DNA from: Rhodoflexus caldus
GTDB taxonomy: Bacteria > Bacteroidota > Bacteroidia > Cytophagales > Thermoflexibacteraceae
Assembly: GCF_021206925.1 (NCBI RefSeq)
Contig: NZ_JAJPRF010000011.1
Location: 1 to 64,000, forward strand
Direction: 5' to 3'
DNA length: 64,000 nucleotides
Part shown: positions 44,197 through 50,335 of the stretch, one piece after another
Position numbering within the stretch: the first letter of the stretch is position 1
Layout: each line of letters starts with the position of its first letter
Translations under genes and position numbers: made by a program
Notes under the pieces: generated by a model
Told to the model about the DNA's origin: nothing
Database searches by the model: none
Seen by the model: only the letters and a program-made list of their open reading frames with translations

Positions 44197-44616
44197 TTGA
44201 AAACCAATGGTTTACCAAAGCGCGAACGGCTTAAAAGCAAAAAAATGATACAGGAGCTTTTTGCGAAAGGCTCCTCTCTTTTTTTGTATCCGTTCAAAAT
44301 TGCCTACCTCATGCCGTCATCTGCCGCTGATGTCGGCAAACTTCCACAGATATTGGTTTCCGTATCGCGCAGAAATTTCCGCCGCGCCCACGACCGCAAC
44401 CTGATTAAACGCCGCTGTCGCGAAATCTATCGGGTTTACAAATCTGAATTACTTGCTCGGAAACGCCAACTTCCTGCTTATTTGGGCATTATCTACGTGG
44501 GAAAGAAGCACGAAACTTTCGCTTTCATGCAACAGCAACTGCGTGAAGTACTTGACCGTTTGCCCGCAGCTACCCCTGCATCCGAAATTGAACCACCGAC
44601 ACAGACAGCACCTTAA
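44197..44616 (+). CDS. rnpA: Ribonuclease P protein component
   Basis: A 139-residue basic protein subunit of RNase P, which processes tRNA 5' ends. The motif PKRERLKSKKMIQELFAKGS and the RNA-binding block SVSRRNFRRAHDRNLIKRRCREIYR are intact. The start is a TTG at 44197 (reads M-KTNGLPKRERLKSK); no in-frame ATG gives a better N-terminus. The last 18 residues (LPAATPASEIEPPTQTAP) are Pro/Thr/Ala-rich. They are encoded by a 59-nt stretch that is nearly identical to the antisense of the MFS gene end at 25222-25280. About 30 bp separate it from rpmH. Confidence 0.93.
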   Translation: MKTNGLPKRERLKSKKMIQELFAKGSSLFLYPFKIAYLMPSSAADVGKLPQILVSVSRRNFRRAHDRNLIKRRCREIYRVYKSELLARKRQLPAYLGIIYVGKKHETFAFMQQQLREVLDRLPAATPASEIEPPTQTAP

Positions 44617-44620
44617 CCGC
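44562..44620. repeat. 59-nt segment shared with the MFS gene end (copy 2, in the end of rnpA)
   Basis: Reads GCTACCCCTGCATCCGAAAT followed by TGAACCACCGACACAG and ACAGCACCTTAACCGC. It has 52 of 59 identities with 25222-25280. Read on the opposite strand it would give AVKVLSVSVVQFRMQG-stop, paralleling the transporter's AVTVLSALVVQFRMQE-stop, including the same TAG. Confidence 0.85.
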
Positions 44621-44638
44621 TTTCCCCCTATACCGTGC

Positions 44639-45415
44639 TTACCATTTGGCAGCGGGCAGCGGCAGCCTGAATGTCTCCGACAGAAAACCTGCGATTTTGC
44701 CTGCTTTGTGCCGTTTTAAACGGACGGGGAGTTCCAAGTCTAAACCCAGCAGAAAATGACGGCGCGATTGGTAGCCTGCACGGCGGTTTTGGTCGGGGTT
44801 GCCATAGACCATCCCTGTGGCACCGTATCCGACCGCAACCCTTATCCACCGATAATCGGCAGGCAGAAAAGGCAGCGGCAAGGAAAGCCAATAGCTCTGC
44901 CCGTTGTAGTCTTTGATGAGTTGCTCGGCAAAGTTGCGGCCGAGCTTTTCGGTACGCAGGGCAGCATAGGGGCCGGGCGCAAACCAGAATTTGGGGTGGA
45001 TGAACTGCTTGCCTGCCACCTGTTCTTGTGAGGCGAACAGTGCCGCACCCGCTGCATTTGCCATTAGGTCGTAGGCACTTGCCCCGTGCGTGGTTGCCAA
45101 GCTGTCCAACAGTTCAATTGGTGAAAGGGCGGCAAAACCAAGAAGGGCGGCATAGCGATGGGCTTTTTCGGGAGCTACTCCCGCCCAAAGCAAGAGACGG
45201 TGGGCTATTCGGCTCATCTGGTAGGCAGCAAATGCGTGCCCTGCTTTGTCCATTTGTTGCCAGTCGCGGCTGTCATCAAACCAGTGGGGGCGGCTGCGCG
45301 GTGCGGCGGCATACCAAAGCCTATCTAACAGGTAATAAATAAGGGCTGCAAGTGCCAAAGCACCACAGCCCAAAAATGCTCTGCGGGAGAACGTGTTATT
45401 CCTCATCGTCTTCAT
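44639..45415 (-). CDS. DUF2279 (YfiM-like) membrane-associated protein
   Basis: A 258-residue protein with an N-terminal membrane segment (ALALAALIYYLLDRLWY) after a basic start. It contains the DUF2279 signature DWQQMDKAGHAFAAYQMSRI and SPIELLDSLATTHGASAYDLMANAAGA. The C-terminal half (PADYRWIRVAVGYGATGM, FLLGLDLELP) looks like a small beta-rich outer-membrane or periplasmic domain. It overlaps the upstream AAA+ ATPase gene by 20 bp, so it is in the same transcript; an ATG at 45406 is an alternative start. Function unknown. Confidence 0.8.
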   Translation of the reverse strand: MKTMRNNTFSRRAFLGCGALALAALIYYLLDRLWYAAAPRSRPHWFDDSRDWQQMDKAGHAFAAYQMSRIAHRLLLWAGVAPEKAHRYAALLGFAALSPIELLDSLATTHGASAYDLMANAAGAALFASQEQVAGKQFIHPKFWFAPGPYAALRTEKLGRNFAEQLIKDYNGQSYWLSLPLPFLPADYRWIRVAVGYGATGMVYGNPDQNRRAGYQSRRHFLLGLDLELPVRLKRHKAGKIAGFLSETFRLPLPAAKW

Positions 45416-46898
45416 CGGCTCCGAGGCTGAACATGCCGCTCAGGATATCTTTGAACTGGATGCCGCGTTCCAAGTTTTTGCGACTTACGACCGAATACTC
45501 TGCCAGCCCGTGCAGTGCAAATTCCATCATGAAATATTGCTCGTTACTGCTCAGGTTGGGCAGTTTGGCCTTGACCAAATCGCGGAGGCCGGGCACTCTG
45601 TCCAGCATGGCGCGGTAGTCGTGGTCGGAGGCATCGTTGAGCAAGTCTAAATGTTCGCCATTGCCGAACCAGTCTTGTATGGCCTTGTATGCACCGTTGG
45701 TCTTTTTCTTTTCCTTTTCGGGGTCGGGGAAAAACTGTTTAAAGAAAGTGCGTATCGTTTTGCCGACCAATGCTTGCGCCACAGATGCCGCGCCTTCCTG
45801 CTCACCTTCATATACTAATTCAACCTTGCCCGAAATGGACGGGATAATTGCCCAAAAATCGCTGACACGCACATGGGTTGCGGTTTCGCCGTTGAGCAGT
45901 GTGCGCCGCTCGGCTGCGCTGACGAGGTTTTCATAGGCAGAAATGGTCAAACGTGCCGAAACACCGCTTTTAGCGTCCACATATTCGCTGTTGCGGGCTT
46001 CCATGGCTACCTGCTCAATCATGTCTTTTGCGAGGTCAAATACCTCTACTTTTTCCTGCTCAGGCTTAATGTAGGCTTCTTGTTGAGTGATTTTTCGCCC
46101 TGTGGCAATATCTTTCGGATAGTGTGTAATAATTTGACTGTCAATGCGGTCTTTCAATGGTGTTACAATGCTGCCGCGATTGGTGTAGTCTTCGGGGTTA
46201 GCCGTAAATACAAACTGAATATCTAACGGCAGGCGCAGTTTGAAGCCCCGAATCTGAATATCGCCTTCCTGCAAGATATTGAAGAGCGCAACCTGAATAC
46301 GTGCCTGTAAATCAGGAAGTTCGTTGATAACAAAAATGCCGCGATGCGAACGTGGAATGAGCCCGAAATGAATCACGCGCTCGTCGGAATAGGGCAGTTT
46401 CAAGGTAGCCGCCTTAATGGGGTCGGTATCGCCGATGAGGTCAGCTACCGACACATCGGGGGTTGCCAGTTTTTCGGTGTAGCGCTCCGAGCGATGCAGC
46501 CATTCAATCTGCGTATGGTCGCCGTGGGTAGCTACTTCGTCCTTGCCGAAGCGCGAAAGCGGCTGCAGTGGGTCATCGTTCAGTTCGCTGCCTTTAATAA
46601 CAGGGATGTACTCATCCAGCAGATTGACCATCAGTCGGGCAATGCGGGTTTTTGCCTGCCCGCGCAGGCCCAACAGGTTAATATTGTGCATAGAAAGGAT
46701 GGCACGTTCCACTTCGGGCAGCACGGTAAACTCATAGCCGTGGATGCCGGCGAACACAGGCTCGCCTTTGCGCAGGCGCTGAATCAGGTTGTCGCGCAGT
46801 TCCTGCTTTACCGAACGGCTGGTATAGCCTGCCGCTTTTAGTTCGCCTAAGGTCTTGATTTTCAGTAGTTGGTCGGGAGACAGCTGGGAATAGTTCAT
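45396..46898 (-). CDS. MoxR/magnesium-chelatase ChlI-like AAA+ ATPase
   Basis: A 500-residue AAA+ ATPase without signal peptide. The atypical Walker A is GLRGQAKTR (77-85), as in sporadic MoxR-type proteins. Walker B-like GIFVINELPDLQARIQVALFNI, sensor FVFTANPEDYTNRGSIVTPLKDR and IDSQIITHYPKD follow. The C-terminal ~180 residues are helical and do not carry a von Willebrand domain. Proteins of this kind are chaperone-like remodelling ATPases, usually paired with a VWA-domain protein. None is encoded within the following gene, which is the DUF2279 protein. Its partner is therefore unknown. Confidence 0.82.
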   Translation of the reverse strand: MNYSQLSPDQLLKIKTLGELKAAGYTSRSVKQELRDNLIQRLRKGEPVFAGIHGYEFTVLPEVERAILSMHNINLLGLRGQAKTRIARLMVNLLDEYIPVIKGSELNDDPLQPLSRFGKDEVATHGDHTQIEWLHRSERYTEKLATPDVSVADLIGDTDPIKAATLKLPYSDERVIHFGLIPRSHRGIFVINELPDLQARIQVALFNILQEGDIQIRGFKLRLPLDIQFVFTANPEDYTNRGSIVTPLKDRIDSQIITHYPKDIATGRKITQQEAYIKPEQEKVEVFDLAKDMIEQVAMEARNSEYVDAKSGVSARLTISAYENLVSAAERRTLLNGETATHVRVSDFWAIIPSISGKVELVYEGEQEGAASVAQALVGKTIRTFFKQFFPDPEKEKKKTNGAYKAIQDWFGNGEHLDLLNDASDHDYRAMLDRVPGLRDLVKAKLPNLSSNEQYFMMEFALHGLAEYSVVSRKNLERGIQFKDILSGMFSLGADEDDEE

Positions 46899-47020
46899 GC
46901 AGTTAGGTCAGAAATATGCTATTTGGAAGTATTAACTTTTTTTAGCCCTATAAAGTTAGCCAATGGCCGCTAAAATTCGTAAATTTAAAGGTAGTACTTT
47001 ACCAATAAACTCTTACCACT

Positions 47021-47779
47021 ATGGCGCGCCTTTATTGTCATACCGGTCTTATCTTACTCTTGTTATTGGTAATTGCATTGCCTTTTTCGGCAGCGGCACA
47101 ACAAAAGAAAAAGCGCAAAAAGCAAAGCAGGGTTGCGGCCAATTTCACTACCTCGCGCTACTCGCACACATCTGCGGGGGCGGTTTCTCTTGAAGACGAC
47201 CCGATAAAAAAATCGGGACGCATCATGAAACCCGGTGCTACGCGGCGTGCCGGAGGTGCATCAATGCCCTGCCCCGACCTCAAACCCGATGTGCGGATTA
47301 GCAGCAGCAAAAACACTGCATTCATCACTTATCAGGGAGCCCCCAACCTGACCTACGAACCGCCGTCGCAGGAAACAGTGCCGGAGTTAGTCATGCCGCC
47401 CAAAAAGGATACTACACCCACAACCGTAAGCACAGGAAAACCGCCTAAGCCAATGCTGCGCCCGTTGTATTTCGTATTTGATGAGGATGAACTCACCAAA
47501 GAAGACATGGAAACCATCCGCAACGCGGCTGCTTATGTACAATATGGCTACAAAATCGTTATTGAAGGCCATACAGACAGTTTCGGTAGCGATTTTTACA
47601 ACGAACGTTTGTCAAGAAAGCGCGCCGAGCGTATCAAAGACATCATGCTGAAAACCACAGGTATCAGCGAGGAAATGGTGAGCGTACAGGCATGGGGTGA
47701 AAGCCGACCTGCCGTACCCAATAACTCACCCGACAGCCGCCAATTGAACCGTCGGGTGGAAATTAAGGTGGTGGATTAA
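47021..47779 (+). CDS. OmpA-family peptidoglycan-binding outer-membrane protein
   Basis: A 252-residue exported protein. The signal peptide ends at AAA-QQ and is followed by a Lys/Arg-rich patch (KKKRKKQSR). Residues to about 130 are low-complexity and Pro/Thr-rich. The C-terminal OmpA domain is complete: FVFDEDELTKEDMETI, VIEGHTDSFGSDFYNERLSRKRA and SPDSRQLNRRVEIKV. The latter two hold the Asp and Arg that bind diaminopimelate. It probably tethers the outer membrane or an associated protein to peptidoglycan. It converges with the gldN remnant, 16 bp away. Confidence 0.9.
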   Translation: MARLYCHTGLILLLLLVIALPFSAAAQQKKKRKKQSRVAANFTTSRYSHTSAGAVSLEDDPIKKSGRIMKPGATRRAGGASMPCPDLKPDVRISSSKNTAFITYQGAPNLTYEPPSQETVPELVMPPKKDTTPTTVSTGKPPKPMLRPLYFVFDEDELTKEDMETIRNAAAYVQYGYKIVIEGHTDSFGSDFYNERLSRKRAERIKDIMLKTTGISEEMVSVQAWGESRPAVPNNSPDSRQLNRRVEIKVVD

Positions 47780-47795
47780 TAAACGGTCGGGCAGG

Positions 47796-48383
47796 TTAGT
47801 TTTCCCAGAAATAACCTTCATAGTCCACCAATCCGTGTTCGGCGCGCAGGGAAGCATGGAGCGCAGATTCCTCGTTCCGCGATGATATATCGGCGATGGT
47901 TTCATCATCGCCGTTGGTGTATTTGTAGAGGTGTCCGCGAAACAGGCGCAGTTCAAAGGCTTCTGCCATATTGCGGTGTTCCCGCGGATTTTGGTTGTTG
48001 AACCAAATGGCACTCGGGTTATCTCTGAACACATTTTCAACGATTTCTTTGAAAGAAAAAGTTGCAATAGGTTTATCTACTCCGATGGTGGTTCTTTCGG
48101 CAGGCAAAATCATAGTAATAGATTGGATATCGCGATACATGCGTGAACGGGTTTTGTCAAAAATGATGTCTTCTTTGAGTTCCAGCAAGTATAAATCTTT
48201 ACCCGGCAGGTAGTAGGCAGGGGCAGCGGGCGTAGCAACTTCCGTGTCTTCGCCCCACGGGTCGTCTTGGCCAAACAGGAGTTCTTCTTCGGTAGGTGCC
48301 GACGTGCTGATGGTCAGCCGATTGTTGAACTCTTCAAGGCTGAGGCGTTCGTTGAGACGGTCGTCGGTAAACGGACGCAACAT
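47796..48383 (-). pseudogene. gldN: GldN/PorN, C-terminal fragment after an in-frame stop
   Basis: 195 codons in the same frame as the N-terminal fragment upstream. They continue GldN: FTDDRLNERLSLEEFNNRL, the hallmark YLLELKEDIIFDKTRSRMY with RDIQSITMILPAE, then AIWFNNQNPREHRNMAEAFE. GldN is the periplasmic ring partner of GldK in the type IX motor. A Met at 48383, two codons after the stop, could allow re-initiation, but the product would lack a signal peptide and could not reach the periplasm. The gene stands alone, away from any gldKLM genes, so it may be a second, decaying copy. Confidence 0.8.
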
Positions 48384-48389
48384 GCCCGA

Positions 48390-48629
48390 TTACACGGCAT
48401 CAATTAGCAGACGCGTAATTTCAAAACCGCGCGCATTGAGCGGCTGATTTTGCTTTTCGCGCAGGTCTATGATGTACCACAAGGTTTTTCTGAAAAACTG
48501 ATTGTCGTTTTTAATCGGGCGAATAGAGTTTGTATTGTAGCCGAATTCCATTCGTTCCTGTGCCGAAGCCGAAAAGTTCGGCAAATACACAAAAGCAATA
48601 ACTGCGATGATGCAAAATAACTTTTTCAT
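48390..48629 (-). pseudogene. gldN: GldN/PorN, N-terminal fragment ending at a premature TAA
   Basis: 79 codons with a good signal peptide (MKKLFCIIAVIAFVYLPNFS, cleavage after ASA-Q). They are followed by the conserved GldN opening SIRPIKNDNQFFRKTLWYII, DLREKQNQPLNARGFEI and TRLLIDAV, then TAA at 48392-48390. The next codons read S-G-M-L-R-P-F in the same frame, exactly where relatives read IDAVKxG-x-L-x-P. A single AAA-to-TAA change explains it. It could be a true nonsense mutation or a base-calling error. Confidence 0.82.
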
Positions 48630-48782
48630 GGGTTCTTTCCGATTTTAAGTAATGAAAGGATGGCATCCGTTGCGCACCGAATTCCATTGTTTAATACCTA
48701 AGGTTTCTTTTATGTTCCTGTTTTTTTCTAAAAAAATTTGGTGTCAGCAGCCGATGGTTCAGAACATTCGGGAAGTTTTGTA

Positions 48783-48802
48783 GTTACAACAATAGTTGTT
48801 AC
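48783..48802. promoter_or_regulatory. Imperfect palindrome upstream of the pirin gene
   Basis: GTTACAACAATAGTTGTTAC is a 20-bp near-palindrome (8-nt arms with one mismatch around AATA). It is overlapped by the direct repeat GTTACAAC at 48783 and 48798. It lies 20 bp before the pirin start and would cover a promoter. It has the size and symmetry of a MarR-type operator. Confidence 0.5.
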
Positions 48803-48821
48803 AACTTATATTGTTTCATTC

Positions 48822-49673
48822 ATGCGAACCATCAAGAAAATACATCAGGCGGCCTATCACCCGATTGCCGATTTAATAACCTACTCACCACTGCCGGGCC
48901 GCGAACTGCAACACATAGACCCTTTTTTGTTCCTCAACCATCACGGTTATCAGGTGTATCCACCCAACAACCACGGGCTGCCGTTTGGCCCACATCCGCA
49001 CCGCGGCATGGAAACGGTAACTTTTATTGTATCGGGCGATATTATGCACCGCGATTCACAGGGTTTCCAAAGTGTCATTAAAGCAGGCGGCATACAGTGG
49101 ATGACGGCAGGCAGCGGGCTGATTCATGCCGAAACCTCATCGGAAGAGTTTTTACGCACAGGCGGCGAGTTGGAGATTCTGCAATTGTGGCTCAATTTGC
49201 CTGCAAGACTGAAAATGACTAAGCCGAACTACATCGGCTTGCAAAAAGAAGATATACCTACCGTGGAGGTGAACGAAAATGTACTCATCAACCTGATTGC
49301 AGGCAACCACGAAGGGCATCAGGGAGCCGTTCGGCCGCTGACCGATGTTTTCCTGAGCACAGTAGCAATGCAACCCGGCGCAGTGTGGGATACGACAGTA
49401 GCAGCCGAGCGCAGTATCTTCCTTTATACCATTCACGGCAATATTGAGGTGAACAGTCAAGCCGTGCGCCATCGGGAACTGGTAGAGTTTGCCCACAAAG
49501 GCAGCGAACTGCACATCACTACCGATACGGAAACACTGTTGATTTTTGGCCATGCAATGCCTTTCCACGAGCCGATTGTAGCGCAGGGGCCGTTTGTAAT
49601 GAACTCCGTAGCAGAAATCCGTCAGGCATATATGGACTACCAAATGGGTAAGTTTGGTGTTTGGCGGGGATAG
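48822..49673 (+). CDS. Pirin-family protein
   Basis: A 283-residue bicupin starting at ATG 48822 (MRTIKKIHQAAYHPIADLIT). The in-frame extension upstream runs through the palindrome and promoter region and is not coding. The N-terminal cupin has FLNHHGYQVYPPNNHGLPFG and PHPHRGMETVTFIVSGDIMHRDS, with the His and Glu metal ligands, plus MTAGSGLIHAETS. A C-terminal cupin has FLYTIHGNIEVN and a long tail. Pirins are iron proteins; some have quercetinase or redox-sensor activity. The role here is unknown. Possibly regulated through the palindrome upstream. Confidence 0.9.
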   Translation: MRTIKKIHQAAYHPIADLITYSPLPGRELQHIDPFLFLNHHGYQVYPPNNHGLPFGPHPHRGMETVTFIVSGDIMHRDSQGFQSVIKAGGIQWMTAGSGLIHAETSSEEFLRTGGELEILQLWLNLPARLKMTKPNYIGLQKEDIPTVEVNENVLINLIAGNHEGHQGAVRPLTDVFLSTVAMQPGAVWDTTVAAERSIFLYTIHGNIEVNSQAVRHRELVEFAHKGSELHITTDTETLLIFGHAMPFHEPIVAQGPFVMNSVAEIRQAYMDYQMGKFGVWRG

Positions 49674-49717
49674 TAAGCGCTGTTGTCAATGCCAATCAGG
49701 CAACTATGTCTGGTTGG

Positions 49718-50032
49718 CTAACCTTTCATTGTAGAAATTTTATCCAATGAAACCGTCCCGAAGCGGCGGTACACTTGGTAGGCAATAGCAAGCGCCAGCG
49801 CAGACTCAGCGGCCGCGATGGCAATAATAAAAAGTGTAAAAATTTGTCCCTCAACAGCCTGCGGTTCATTCTGCCAAGCGGCAACAAGATTGATATTGGC
49901 AGCGTTCAGCATCAGTTCCAGCCCCATCAGCACACCGATAATATTGCGTTTGGTAATCGCAACAGCCATCCCGATACAGAAAATCAAGGCTGAAAGAATC
50001 CAGTAATGGAGCGGTGTAAGGGTTTGCCACAT
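49718..50032 (-). CDS. nuoK: NADH-quinone oxidoreductase subunit K, isolated from other nuo genes
   Basis: A 104-residue, three-helix membrane subunit of complex I. The family features HYWILSALIFCIGMAVAITKRN, IIGVLMGLELMLNAANIN (with the buried Glu) and FIIAIAAAESALALAIAY (with the second Glu) are complete, so the protein looks functional. No other nuo gene is within 14 kb upstream or downstream, which is unusual because nuoK normally lies between nuoJ and nuoL. It converges with pirin. Confidence 0.92.
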   Translation of the reverse strand: MWQTLTPLHYWILSALIFCIGMAVAITKRNIIGVLMGLELMLNAANINLVAAWQNEPQAVEGQIFTLFIIAIAAAESALALAIAYQVYRRFGTVSLDKISTMKG

Positions 50033-50084
50033 AATGTTTCAATACAAGTAAGTTAGCAATTTAAAATGACCTTTCAAATTTACC

Positions 50085-50190
50085 GCAAAGCCCGCTGAGT
50101 ATTACGCGAAGAGCCGCTGAGTGTTTTTATGATGAATTTTTTCTTTGTGTACACTGCGGTTAAACCTTTGTGCACTCCGCGGTAAAAAAG
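50085..50190. repeat. Cluster of short direct repeats
   Basis: CCCGCTGAGTATT and AGCCGCTGAGTGTT lie 20 bp apart near 50091 and 50111. TTTGTGTACACTGCGGTTAA and TTTGTGCACTCCGCGGTAAA follow at about 50145 and 50167. The pattern is that of the 'CTTTGCG..CTTTGCGGTTAA' intergenic repeats of Bacteroidota. Confidence 0.55.
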
Positions 50191-50250
50191 AACGCGTTAA
50201 TTTGCTCACTTGCTTAGGCAAGCAAAAATACGCTGACATTTAGGAATTCG

Positions 50251-50300
50251 GATTTAAAAAAATCAGCGAAAACCGTGTCGTCTGTAACAATCTGTGTATC
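50251..50300. repeat. Degenerate interspersed repeat, copy B
   Basis: Contains TTCGGATTTAAAAAAATCAG followed by CGAAAACCGTGTCGTCTG. Similar to 9356-9408, with a 1-nt indel and a few substitutions. Confidence 0.55.
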
Positions 50301-50335
50301 GTTGTCAAATTAGCCAACTTTCTACTAAAATTTCG

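Larger units (their letters stand above)
50033..50335. other. 300-bp intergenic region made of degenerate repeats
   Basis: No gene. The stretch contains repeated 'CTTTGTGT...CTGCGGTTAA' and 'CTTTGTGC...CCGCGGTAA' units (about 50140-50190), a preceding pair 'CCGCTGAGT' at about 50092 and 50112, and copy B of the interspersed repeat at 50251-50300. Confidence 0.6.
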
